Assembly: GCA_948567375.1 (NCBI GenBank) | Contig: OX419756.1 | Coordinates: forward strand, 30,084,333-30,148,332 | Source of the DNA: Lunularia cruciata | Lineage: Eukaryota; Streptophyta; Marchantiopsida; Lunulariales; Lunulariaceae | DNA length: 64,000 nucleotides | Direction: 5' to 3' | In this document: positions 10,675 to 21,974 of the stretch, in pieces | Position numbering within the stretch: the first letter of the stretch is position 1 | How the letters are laid out: every line of letters begins with the position of its first letter | The notes under the pieces: generated by a model | Seen by the model: only the letters and a program-made list of their open reading frames with translations | What the model was told of the DNA's origin: nothing | The model's database searches: none | Made by a program: the position numbers and the translations under genes

Positions 10675-12709
10675 GCTCAAGATAGGAAAGATTATTCTGG
10701 CCCCTAAGAACTTGTCAATTTCATCTTTCACCAAGAGGGAGTACTTCGGGTTCATGCGGTATTGTCTTTGCCAAAACGGAACTACACCTTCAACCAGATC
10801 AATTCAGTGTTCTCAAAATTCTTGTGGAAGGCCCAGCATTTGATCAATAGACCAGGCAAATATATCCTAGAATTCTATAAACAGGGCAGTGTATCCTGCC
10901 AACTCCTCTAGAGTGATTGTCTTCAAAATCTTGAAAAAGTTTCCTTCAATCAAGACAACATCTTGACAATCATCAGGGTTGATGACGCCTTTGACATGGG
11001 TTACTCAGCTCAATCTAAGATGTTCTGCAGTCAAACCCCCTTCCTCCAAGTCGTGTTCACCCGAGGCAATGTCGTATGAGTCTTTGTCTTTGACTTCTAC
11101 CTCGTAGCATTCCAGATAATTGACTTGAACTTCATCTTTGGAGTCATCTGAAGACAAAGATGATGAATCTTTGGATTCATCTTTGTCTTCCAATGAAGTG
11201 GTTTCTCCAAGGTAAGGAACCTTTGTCCAACTCACTGTCACCAGCTTCTGATCTTTGGACAAAATGTCCTTAAACCGGAACTTTTGCTGGTGCCAATCCA
11301 TAATAACCTAGGCACTATACAACCTGGGTCTTCCGATCAAGAGAGGGTAACCAATTTTGGTTATTGGTCTCAACACAATGTAATTTAACTTGAAGGGCAC
11401 CTCTCCAATGATCGTAGTTATATTCGACAGCATGCCCAAAGGCCGTCTCTTGGTTTGATTTGCAAATTTCAGAATTCAGGGTGTTGGTTCAAATGTTGTA
11501 TACCCCAATCAATGTGTAGTGTCTTCTATCATGACATTCACACCCAACCCCAAATCAATGGGTATGGATGTGATCATGCATCCTGCAATCTCCGCATCCA
11601 CTTTGAGAGATCCCAAATCTTCTTGTTCAATACAATAAATTGTAGGCAAGTCTTTCTTGGTCATTGCCCTTACTTTCTTGAGGGCTAAACTTAGCTGCTT
11701 CTTGTACAGCTTGTTGTCCTCCCACAATTGCTTAAATGTGACATTAGCACTCGTAGACGCCATATCAGCCACAATATTGTATTGTAGGACTCCTCCCGAT
11801 TTCACCTTCTTTGCCTTTGTCTCTGGGTCCAAAGTCTGTCCTTGTTCAAATTGGACTTTGAGGTGCTTCAGGATGGTAATCAGAGTACGGATGGCCTTGA
11901 CCCAATGATCTTTGGGTTGACCAACTTTGGATCAAGTCTTTTACTTTGGACCAGATATTTGCCAAAAAAACTAGAGGATGTGTCTTTGTGTTCTCCTCCA
12001 AACTCATCTCCCACGTACAAAGTACTGCTTCCTCAATTTCTTTTTGCAAGGCTTTTGCTTTAGCTTTTGCTATAATCTTTTCCTCCTTAGTAGAAAGAAG
12101 AGCTTTTGGGCGTAGCCTCTTTGCCTTCCATGAAGACAAAGAAGTTGTACTCACTTCTTTGGGGTCGCACTTCTTCTTCCCCGTGCGTATCTCTACCTTC
12201 AAAATTTGAGGTCTGGCCATTCTCCTTTTGAAGCATGACTTCCTTCTTGAGGCCTCTCTTCCTCAAGTGTCATACAATTTACATTTGTATCTCCTTTTGC
12301 TTGGAGTGCAGCATGCTCAATGGGGGTCTGTACATACTTTACATGCGGCTTCGGGGTTGGTGGTTGTGGGCACTGATTTCCAGTATGCCCTGATCCTTTA
12401 CCATTTCCACAAAGTGAAATGTGCACAATTTGCCATCTTGGCTCCGAACAATTTAAAGACTAATGTCCCATCAAACCACAATTGTAGCAAGCACCCGGTG
12501 CAACATTTTGAGGCCTATTTTGGCCACCCATCGGTGGTCTTTGTGGGGGAGCATTATTGTTGTACTCCCTTGGTCCATATCCTGGACCTTGATATGATGT
12601 GCTCACTTGAGGCTCTACTTCTTGGGTTTGGTACACCGCCTCTTCTTCCTCACTTTGGTCCCAACCAGGAACCCAATCAATTTGTTACACTAGAAATGTA
12701 GTGCGGGTC
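10675..12709 (-). pseudogene. B1 gag C-terminal part, protease and RT start
   Basis: The minus-strand B1 polyprotein runs between insertions A2 and A1. From 12709 downward: a degenerate gag knuckle region (GNGKGSGHTGNQC near 12400), a Lys/Glu-rich linker (12220-11846), protease at 11832-11509 and the pre-RT acidic linker (11301-11005). The protease motif reads IPIDLGLGVNVM near 11570, where B2 has IDSGSSVNVM, so the catalytic DSG is lost. The RT N-terminal portion with RIIFPILSSE follows just before A1. Several stops and frame changes make it non-functional. Confidence 0.75.
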
Positions 12710-13402
12710 TTTAACACCCATTTGTGGATGTGTGTGGTATTGTGATATTTAGCTTGGTATTACAAGTACTTAAGAGATAATATTTATATAGAGATAAAGG
12801 ATGGTTCTATATTAGTCATGGTTAGCTAAATTTAGTCATAGCTAAGATAGAGGGGACCTTACTTTAGAGGAAGTAGAAAAGATTAGCACCACTATTTTGG
12901 ATTTTAGTGTGTTGACTTGGTATTATTCCTAGGTGTTTGGCTTTGAGGAAAGAGTTGAGAACTCTTGGGCCCGCAAGCCTTTTTGTTTTAGATTCTTCTT
13001 TAGTCCAAGGATAGCCCATGTGAAGGAATCCTTGACTTAGTGGTTAGGTCAAGATAAGACCACATGCTTAGGGGAATATGCCCATGTGAATGGATATTCC
13101 TTTCTACTTTTTGACTTTACTTGACTTTTAGTCTAGTAACTTGAGTTACAATGGTAATTACTAACTTTCGTACATAACTATTTCACAAGTATATAAACAA
13201 GGAGTGAGGAGGTACTCATCATCCTTTCATTTGCAACTATCTCTCTCTCATTGAGTTCTCTAGTGAGCAATGTCTTGAGCCTTGGAGTGTTAGCCTTGGA
13301 GGAGTATGATGGAGTTTGGGTTCCCTTGCCTTCTTAGTCCATGGTGCATTACCATAATAGCCATCAGAGGTTCATCTTGAGTGAGAGACAGGCCGGCTCA
13401 CA
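12710..13402 (+). repeat. A2 5' LTR (693 bp)
   Basis: Begins TTTAACACCC (TG altered to TT) and ends GGCTCACA. It keeps the segment containing CCACATGCTT that is missing from the A1 LTRs. TATATAAA is present near 13190. Confidence 0.9.
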
Positions 13403-13406
13403 TTTT

Positions 13407-13425
13407 TGGTTCCGTTGCCGAGACC
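13407..13425 (+). other. Primer-binding site of A2
   Basis: TGGTTCCGTTGCCGAGACC, 4 bases after the LTR, equivalent to 3563 in A1. Confidence 0.65.
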
Positions 13426-14262
13426 TCTCTAGAAGGCAAGATAATGTTCCATGTTCAATTCTACATTAGGTAGAAGGAGGCTATGAGAGCTCACTTGGAA
13501 AGAACATCAGGAGAGGAGAGTGCTGAACTTATGTTAGAGAACCAAGATCCATTTTGTATACCCTATAGTTCATTATGATGTCTTTGAGATGATTTTGTAC
13601 ATCTTGTACACATGAGAGGAATTGGAGAGATTGTGTGAGGTGGATTGCAGATTTTGGGGATTAAGGTGATTTTGGGCAAAATCTCAAGTTTTGGATCTGG
13701 ACTTGAAATTTCTACACATGATAGCTTGGGTTATCTTTCAGTTAGCACATTTGAAATTATTGTGAGAGCTACTATGCGCACTGGGCTAGAATGTTTGAAA
13801 GTTGATAGGGTAAAGTGCTCCCGCAACTGCATGCTCTCTGGAAAATTATACATAGTCCGCCATTTCTTCAATTTTCGGTAAATTCTCCTGAAACTTTCCA
13901 AGAAAATTAACTGCATTGTAGCCTACCTGCTGCCACAAAAATTAGAAAAAGATCGTTCTTGCGCAAGGATTTATGAGTTTTTTAAGTGAGGGGGGTGGTT
14001 TTGAGACCAAATCTGAAATATGTGTGCTGAATAGAAAGGTGTCTAGGCCAAATGGCTTGATTATTAGATCTGAAATTTTGCAAGGAGGGACACCCTAAAG
14101 TTGTGATCAAGTGTGAAAAATTTCAGAGGACTGTGACATACCGGTTGGGAGATTTGAGTGACATTGTGAGGAAGGGTTAATTCTGCAGAGTGGAGATCTC
14201 ATGCATGAGGAGTTTGAGATCAACAAAAAGCATATTTGAGTGTTTAGATTCATCTTTGGAAC

Positions 14263-14736
14263 ATAGAGGGTCATCAAGAGTAGAAATTGAGATTATGCAA
14301 GGTTCTCCAAGGGTTTGAGGTGATTTTAGGGGTGGATTTGAGGAAAAGAGAGTTTACAATAGAATTTGAAGAGAGTGTTGAGAGGATCCAAAAACCTACA
14401 CCACTTGGAGGAAAGGGTAAGGCTAAGTGCTTTCTATGTGGAGAGAAGGGACATAAGGCAAGTTCATGTCCATTGACCTTTGAGAGCAAGAGATTGAGGG
14501 AAAGGAGAGGCTTACTTGACTTGGGTTTGCATGTTGGACCTTCTTCACCAAGATTGAGAGGGAGAAGATCTAAGACCAAGGAGTTGTGTGAGGTTTGTGG
14601 AGTGGAAGGACTTCCAAAAGGACATGAGTGTAGTGGAGTAAAAGCACTTTTGGAGACTTTGGTGAAGGATCTTGGAGAGAGTCTTAGTACAACTACAGAA
14701 ATACTACCAACTTCATCAGCTAGTTCTCAAGATTAG
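14263..14736 (+). pseudogene. ORF0, zinc-knuckle leader protein of A2
   Basis: This is the counterpart of the 4418 and 47518 frames. The start codon reads ATA and codon 7 is TAG (14281-14283), but the remaining 150 codons are open, with the knuckle CFLCGEKGHKASSC and the CEVCGVEGLPKGHEC cluster unchanged. It lies 238 bases upstream of gag. Confidence 0.55.
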
Positions 14737-14974
14737 TGATGGAGATAATCTTTTAACTTATGGATAAACTATCCATGAGAGTTAGATTAATATGCACTCT
14801 AGAATTTGATGTTGCTATAGAAATCTTGGAGCAACCTGAACCTTTTGTGTTCCCTAGAGTGGATTATTCTCAGATGGTGTTAGTCATGTATATACTCTAT
14901 TAGTAATAGAGTGAGAGAAAAGAAAAGAGAAAAAAAAAAGAAATTTGAGAGAAAGAGGATAGTGAGAGGTTAAG

Positions 14975-17204
14975 ATGGGGAAACTTCCGGTTTTCTTTGG
15001 CAAGGATGGAGAAGATGTGGAGGCCTTTGTGAGAGACTTCAAGAGAGCTTGCATAAGAAACAATGAGAGGAGGAAGAATGAGTGGGCCTCATTATTACCA
15101 GATTTCTTTGAGGATGCAGCACTTACATGGTATGAGTCAGAATACCAAAAGAGAGAGAGAAGAGATGGGGAAGAGAGTCTTGGAAGACTTTGACTTTAGC
15201 ACTCATTGAGAACTTTCTTCCTGATGAGAGTTATGAGAGATTGATGAGTGAGGTTACATTTCTCAAGCAAGGAGATGGAGAGAAAGTGAGAGTCTATGTG
15301 GAAAGAGTAGAAAAGTTAGAGTCCAAATTTCACATAGTGTTGAGGAAGGGTGGGGATGATGTGGAGACTACAATGATTGGCATAGGGGCCATGCTCACCA
15401 AGAATTTTGTGGGAGGATTGAGACCACAAATTAGAAGCAAGGTGAGACATGAGAAACCTTCTTCCAAGGTTGAAGCTATCAAGATCGCGATTCATATGGA
15501 GGAGAGTTTGGAAGGGGATGAGAGTGATTTGGTGGTGAAGGAGGTTGTGCATCCTCCTCAAGGCTACAAGTATGGTGGAACTTCTGATACTTTGGTGACA
15601 AGGGTTGCACCACAAGTAGTAGTTGCTCCAGTTCTTGCACCTCTACCAAAAGATCCACTCCAAACCATCACAGAACAACTTGCGGATCTCAAGATCAATG
15701 TGGTGCAACTATGGGAGAAGAGAGAGGTGGATCAGAATGTAGGGAGATAGCCTAGGAGTTATGTAAACTATCCATATAGAGGAGGCTAACTAGCCAACAA
15801 TTTCAATGATAGAAATTGTTTTGGTTGTGGAGGAAGAGGCCATATCCAAAGGAATTGCCCAAATTCCACTTACCATGGAGGAAGGTCATGAAGGAGCCAA
15901 TAGAGGGAGCCAATAGAGGGAAAGAGGGTGGTAGTGAAACCCAAGTGGCTCCTAATCCAAACAAAGGTAAGGAGATAGCATCCATAGATGTGGTAGAGAG
16001 CAAGTATGAGAAGGGAGAAAGCTCAAACTCCAAGAGTCTTAATTTGGAGCTTTTGGCACAAGAGAAGAAGAGAGCTTGTTTTGCAGAGGAGGTTCATTCT
16101 TCTCAAGGATTTACTCCAAGCAAGGATACTCCTATGTCTACTAGGAGCACTAGCACCTCAACACCATCAACAACAAAGACTCCAAGGAAGAAGTTGGGGA
16201 TGGAGGATTTCTTGATTTCAAAGCAACAATGGAACTACAATGTGTTGGAGGATGTTGGTAGTCACAAGGCTAACATCACAGTGGGCAAATTGATTGATTT
16301 GAACCCTACCTTGAGAAAGGAGCTTAGAGGTGATTTGAGTTCTACAAGGAGCAAGAACAAGAAGAAGGCAAAAGCTCCAGTATCAATGGGACTAGTGGAT
16401 GCCAAGCCAACACCATGGGAGGCTTGTGAATATGCCTCCAAGATTGATGTGAGAGTGAATGGTCACAACATCAAGGATGCATTGGTTGATGGAGGATCAG
16501 CATTGAATGCCATGTCAGAAAGGTTGATGAAGAAGTTGGGTATGATACCCTCAAGACCTTCAACATTTGTGGTGAGCATGGCAAACAAGCAACAAGTTCG
16601 ACCAATAGGGGTGATGGATAAAGTGGTAGTTTCAGTGATGGGAGTTCAAAATCTCATGACTTTCCAAGTCTTGAAGGATTCAAGCTGTGACTTACTTCTT
16701 GGGAGGCCATGGTTGAGAGCAGCATGCACAACTGATCGATGGCACAAAGGGTACTTGAGGATTGGGCCATCAAACCATAGAGTCATTGTTCCTGTGACTA
16801 ACACCACCAACACTTCACATTCAGATACACTATCTTCTAATTATTGGGAATCAGATTCTGAAGAAGGAGCTTCAAGTGTGGACACAAGCATGGAAGAGGA
16901 GACTTCCACGGAGGAGGATGAATTTGAATCTAATTCAGATGTGTATCCTTTGTGTGCTATGGATTTTGCACCTAAGCTAGAGGGTTGGAAGGGCCCAAAA
17001 AAATCACCATTGACACTTGGGGAGGTAGAGAGAAGGTTATCTACCCTCAAGTATGGCCCAAATGTTACCAAGGAGGAGAAGAGGAGATTTTCCGCAATTT
17101 CATCCATGTGTTTGCTTTTGGTTACAAGGATTTGAAGGAATTCACCTTGGAGAAGCACAAGATAGAGGTGGAGTCACATGCAAGACCAATCTGCCAAAAA
17201 CAAC
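14975..17204 (+). pseudogene. A2 gag, protease and truncated RT
   Basis: ATG at 14975 is followed by MGKLPVFFGKDGEDVEAF and an uninterrupted first gag domain (WASLLPDFFEDAALTWYES), where A1 is frameshifted. A one-base loss near 15175 shifts the frame, and TAG near 15748 and changes near 15790 and 15890 break the knuckle region. The protease is kept (VDGGSALNAMS near 16487), and the codon that is TGA in A1 is CGA here (16599-16601). The frame reaches the start of RT and ends at the inversion breakpoint near 17204, before any RT catalytic motif. Confidence 0.82.
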
Positions 17205-18128
17205 ATAATCCACCTCACACAATCTCTCCGATTCCTCTCATGTGTACAAGATGTACAAAATCACCTCAAAGACATCATAATGAACTACAAGGTATGAAAA
17301 TGGATCTTGGTTCTCCAACATAAGTTCAGCTCTCTCCTCTCCTAATGTTCTCCCCAAGTGAGCTCTCATAGCCTCCTTCTGCCTAATGTAGAATTGAACG
17401 CGGAACATTATCTTGCCTTCTAGAGAGGTCCCGGCAACGGAACCAAAAATGTAAGCCGGCCTGTCTCTCACTCAGGATAAACCTCTGATGGCTATTATGG
17501 TAGCGCACCATGGACTAAGAAGCCAAAGAACCCCAACTCCATCATACTCCTCCAAGGCTAACACTCCAAGACTCAAGACATTGCTCACTAGAGAACTCAA
17601 TGAGAGAGAGATAGTTGCAAATGAAAGGATGATGAGTACCTCCTCACCCCTTGTTTATATACTTGTGAAATAGTTACATACCAAAGTTACTAATCACCGT
17701 AGTAACTCAAGTTACTAGACTAAAAGTCAAGTAAAGTCAAAAAGTAGAAAGGAATATCCATTCACATGGGCATATTCCCCTTATCTTGACCCAACCACTA
17801 AGTCAAGGATTCCTGCACATGGGCTATCCTTGGACTAAAGAAGAATCCAAAACAAAAAGGCTTGCGGGCCCAAGAGTTCTCAACTCTTTCCTCAAAGCCA
17901 AACACCTAGGAATAATACCAAGTCAACACACTAAAATCCAAAATAGTGGTGCTCATCTTTTCTACTTCCTCTAAATTAAGGTCCCCTGTATCTTAGCTAT
18001 GACTAACTTTAGCTAACCATGACTAATATAGAACCATCCTTTATCTCTATGTAAATAATATCTCTTAAGTACTTGTAATACCAAGCTAAATATCACAATA
18101 CCACACACATGCACAAATGGGTGTCACA
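17205..18128 (-). repeat. Inverted family A 5' end: leader, PBS and full LTR
   Basis: Read on the minus strand, 18128-17450 is a full 679-bp LTR starting TGTGACACCC, followed by the PBS near 17445-17428 and about 220 bp of leader. The breakpoint into A2 RT is near 17204. It is the 5' end of an A element lying opposite to A2. Confidence 0.85.
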
Positions 18129-18481
18129 GGTCAAGATAAGACCATATGCTTAGGGGAATATGCCCATGTGAATGGGTATTCCTTTCTACTTTTTGACTTT
18201 ACTTGACTTTTAGTCTAGTAACTTGAGTTACTACGGTAATTAGTAACTTTGGCACGTAACTATTTCACAAGTATATAAACAAGGGGTGAGGAAATACTCA
18301 TCATCCTTTCATTTGCAACTATCTCTCTCTCATTGAGTTCTCTAGTGAGCAATGTCTTGAGCCTTGGAGTGTTGGCCTTGGAGGAGTATGACGGAGTTTG
18401 GGTTCCTTGCTTTCTTAGTCCATGATGCGCTACCATAATAGCCATCAGAGGTTCATCCTGAGTGAGATAGGCCGGCTCACA
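18129..18481 (+). repeat. Partial direct A LTR (3' end of A2)
   Basis: Starts inside the LTR at GGTCAAGATAAG and runs to GGCTCACA at 18481. It abuts the terminus of the inverted LTR directly. The outer TSD GGTC follows. Confidence 0.85.
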
Positions 18482-19971
18482 GGTCAAACACTCCATATTT
18501 GTGTGGCCAAATTTACCAAACGTAGTGCACTATACATTTGGTCGGCCAAATGATGGAGGCTTCCTTTGGTCCTTAGCCGCAATCATGTAGATCTTAAAAT
18601 CTGCAAACTCTTTAATAAGAGTCTCTAGCTTCTGATCCGCCTTAGGTAAATTCTTTGTTGGCGGTGTTACTAGTTTCTTTCCTCCGCGTCTTTGTATTAT
18701 TTGCAGCTTTGATTCTTCTCTGGATTCCAAAGAAGAACTCAAAGATGCGGAGGATTACTCCAAAGAAGGGGATGTGCTGCAAGAAGCTCTCCTTCTAGGC
18801 TTCTTGCCTTTCTTCTCCCAATTTCTTTGGTTGCTGGATGAGTGGGAGTGAGCCGCCTCATATTGGGTGACATGTTTGAGGACTTTGTCTAGGGAAGTTA
18901 CATTCCTCTCCTTGGCAAAGATACAAATCTCTGGCAAAATTCTCTGGTCTGCCAAGGAACCAGGTAATGGCTTGGGCATTGGAGTAACCCACCACACCGG
19001 ATTGTTTTGGAACTCAATTCAATAGGGCCATGAACCGCTCAGAGTAATCTCTCAACATTTCCTTCTCCCCTAGGTCTTAATCATTAAGTGCCACAAAGAC
19101 ACTCATATAATAATCCACTTCTTGGAATTGTTCCAAGAAGCCATTTTGCAAGTCTGCCCAATCTGCTAGTGTGAACCTGGGTATACCAACTCCGAGCTTT
19201 CTTTTGGAGCAGACTTCAGAAAATCCGTAGATGATCTATAGAGTCATGTTCCTTGTTTGCAAAGGAAATGACTTTGAATTCTTTGATAAATTCATTAGGA
19301 TCTTTGTCTTGTTTTGTCCTCTTATACGTGTAATAGGCATGTTGGGTCACTGGTAACAAAGTCATCATTTGGTTTGGCAGAATTGGCTGTGGTAAGTTTG
19401 AACTTGAGGGAACCAAGGAGCTGCTTGGTATGGATGCCGTGTTGTCGGCCCAAGGGTTCCAATTAGTCAAGTTCAAAGTGGGGTCTTCTTCAAAAATTTC
19501 TTCTTCTCTAGTTGTGTCAACTTCAACCTTGAATAGAAGTAAGAGGTTCACCACCTTCCTAGTGTTCTTCAAAATTGCTTTGAGACAACTGAGGAATAGT
19601 GCGTAAACGATGTTGACACTCTTCTTCCATAAGTGTTTGTGTTGTCTTTTCACAAACAACTTCTTCATGAATTCAACTTCCTTTACATCTTTAGGGGAAG
19701 TTGGTATACTAGGTCGTAATGAGTATGTTTGCCCGCTCGAGTCTTTCTTCTTCTTGGAAGAGGGGGACAAAAAGTAGCCTTGCCACCCTCCTTTGCGTTT
19801 CTTTTGTTCGAGTTCTCGCAAAGCTTCTTGAACTTTGTGGAGAAGTTGGAAGTCCAATGCCTCTCGTTCTGCTTTGTCAAAAGTGGATTGGATCTTCAAA
19901 TGTTCTTCTTCTTCACAATGCAACATTTGTCTTTGAGCTCTCTCTTCTCGTTGTTCTCTTGATGCACACAT
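18482..19971 (-). pseudogene. B1 gag, N-terminal part
   Basis: The minus-strand gag begins at ATG 19971 (MCASREQREERAQRQ), the position equivalent to the B2 start at 21975. It starts with a Glu/Lys-rich helical region, then RTKQDKDPNEFIKEFKVIS near 19300, typical of a retrotransposon capsid region, then FLGRPENFARD-like sequence near 18950 and a basic Ser-rich tail. The knuckle begins at about 18530 (FGRPNV) and is split by A2. Stops near 19215 and 19030-19080 interrupt it. The 252-codon first block is still open. Confidence 0.75.
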
Positions 19972-20033
19972 TCATATTGCTTTGATGCCTAGTTTTGAGA
20001 TTGGCTTTGTATTCTTCCATTTCCAAATTTTGT

Positions 20034-20052
20034 ATCCCCGGCAATGGTGCCA
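20034..20052 (-). other. Primer-binding site of B1
   Basis: Minus strand TGGCACCATTGCCGGGGAT, a few bases after the LTR end at 20060. It resembles the tRNA-Asp-type PBS of several plant Ty3/gypsy elements; B2 has TGGCACCGCTGCCAAGGAT at 21894. Confidence 0.7.
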
Positions 20053-20059
20053 AAAATCA

Positions 20060-20532
20060 TATGACAACCCGGCAAATATCATTTTTGCGGAAATCAGGTA
20101 AGTAAAGTTTGTTCCCGTAGAGATACAAATTAGAATTGGTCAAATACAAAGCAAAGTAACAATTAAGTTCTCTTGGGTTCTTCTTTAATCTCTCAAGGAG
20201 AAACTACACCCAGAAGAGAGTAACAAGTTCACAATCTTGACAACTTGTCACAAATGCAAACTCCCATAATCACAACATCGCAAATTCTGTCCAAACAAAT
20301 CTTGATTGTGATGATTCAGATTCTCCTGAAGATGGTCCTTCATTGCAAAATGACTTTGCCTTAGAATTGTGTTCCACCCCTCCACTGAAGGCACAACTTC
20401 CTCGATCAAAATTGCTTCACATGAACACTGCGCTGCACTCAGGAATGCAGAATACTACCAACACTACAATTCCTCTCAGATCTATCAAGGCATTGCTCTT
20501 ATTGCACTTCACTCATGATTAAACACACAGAA
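20060..20532 (-). repeat. B1 5' LTR remnant (R-U5 end, 473 bp)
   Basis: On the plus strand it starts TATGACAACCCGGC, the inverted LTR end, and follows the inverted R-U5 of 31669 onward for about 470 bp. It then switches abruptly to direct-orientation LTR sequence near 20533. The U3 of this LTR is absent here. Confidence 0.8.
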
Positions 20533-21886
20533 AATGGTGAAAATGAAGGAATCAATGCTGGAATCCAAAGAAGAGTCTGAAGGGGAAACCAAATTGAAGG
20601 GAGAAGCGTTGAGAGAAGAAGAAGAGTTCACCTTCTGAAGTGAAGATTGAGTAGTGGCAGTGAAGGCAAGGCGGAGGTTCAACAAACCCAAAGGCAAATG
20701 ATGGATACAGGGAAACCAAGCCAAGAAGTCTCTACGATTGAATGGGGAGGTGAGAAGAAGAAGGAAGAAGAAGTTTCAGCACAACCTCGAACTGCCAAAG
20801 GAAAGAATAGTGTGCAAGCAGCCAAGGTGGGGCCCAATAAAGTTGTCACAGAAGAGGAGGACAGCTTGGATGAGGAAACCTTGATAGTACAAAGATTGCA
20901 ACTTTGGAGTAAGGTGCAAGAAGGAGTGTTGCTTGAAAAGGAAGACAAAGGCCAAGCCAATGACAAGAAATATGACACAGTGGAGTATCTATCAAAAGCC
21001 GTGTGTCTACTGTTGGCGGTCCTACAGCAAAAGAAAGTAGAGATGGTGAATGACAATCGTGATGTGCATGATGAGTTGGCAATAGTAAAGAAGTGGAATG
21101 CAGAAACCTTGTTTTTAAGAAGTAAGCTAATGAGAGTGGAGATGGAAGCCATAGAGCTTTAGGTTGAGGAGATTCTTTGGAGTGAGCACTCTAAAGTAAT
21201 GAGACAGGATTTAGTAAAGTGTCATGAGGACTCATTTGTAGTGTTATGTTGTTTGATATTCATAATTTTTGAAGATCGATAAAGTGAAGTGCTGATTTCA
21301 ATGCTCATTACTTGAGCTTGATTTCAAGTATCAACTCTATGTTTGTGTTTGTGAGTGTGAAGAATTTTAGAGTGAAAATTAGTGTGCTTGTTGGATGTTG
21401 GATTCCACAGTCTTGATCTTCATTCTGTATGTTTGATCTTGAGTGAAGTGCAATCAAAGCAATGCCTTGACAAATCTGAGAGGAATTGTATTGTTGGTAG
21501 TATTTTGCAATTGTGGGTGCAGCATAGTGTTGATGTGAAGCAACTTTGATCAAGGAAGTTGTGCCTTTAGTGGAGGGGTGAACACAATTCTGAGGCAAAG
21601 TCATTTTGCAATGAAGTGTCGTCTTCAAGAGAATCTGAATCACCACAATCAAGATTTGTTTGGACAGACTTTGCTATGTTGTGATTATGAGGGTGTGAAT
21701 TTGTGACAAGTTGTCAAGATTGCACACTTGTTACTCTCTTTTGGGTGTGGTTTCTACCTAAGAGACTAAAGAAGAACCAAATTGGTGACAGTTGCTTTGT
21801 ATTTGACCAATTATGACCAGTATCTCTATGGGAACAAACTTTACTTACCTGATTACCAAAAAAGTGATATTTTGTGGGTTTTCACA
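20533..21886 (+). repeat. B2 5' LTR, 5'-truncated
   Basis: Begins inside the U3 ORF at the fusion with B1 and ends TTTTCACA at 21886, 7 bases before the PBS. It lacks the distal U3 with TATTTAAG that is found in the other B LTRs. Confidence 0.82.
20647..21162 (+). pseudogene. U3 ORF fragment in the B2 5' LTR
   Basis: A 171-codon open stretch, Glu/Lys-rich and Ser-rich (SSGSEGKAEVQQ), continuing into a helical part with KKVEMVNDNRDVHDELA. It corresponds to the middle of the LTR protein seen at 33889-33400 (minus). The N-terminal domain is lost at the fusion and the C-terminal region at the internal LTR deletion. Confidence 0.6.
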
Positions 21887-21893
21887 TGATTTT

Positions 21894-21911
21894 TGGCACC
21901 GCTGCCAAGGA
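21894..21911 (+). other. Primer-binding site of B2
   Basis: TGGCACCGCTGCCAAGGA, 7 bases after the LTR end. It is equivalent to the B1 site on the other strand. Confidence 0.7.
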
Positions 21912-21974
21912 TACAAATCTAAAAAGTGGAAGAATACAAAGCCAGTTTCAAAAATAGGTGTCAAAGAAATATGA

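Larger units (their letters stand above)
12710..18481 (+). mobile_element. Element A2: rearranged family A copy with an inverted LTR
   Basis: It is inserted in the gag knuckle region of B1 with a perfect 4-bp TSD, GGTC at 12706-12709 and 18482-18485. The order is: direct LTR, PBS, leader, ORF0, gag, protease and RT start up to about 17204; then an inverted segment of leader, PBS and a full LTR (17205-18128); then the last 353 bp of a direct LTR (18129-18481). RNase H and integrase are missing. The simplest reading is a second A element inserted in inverse orientation into the 3' LTR of A2, followed by a deletion joining the two interiors. Confidence 0.85.
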
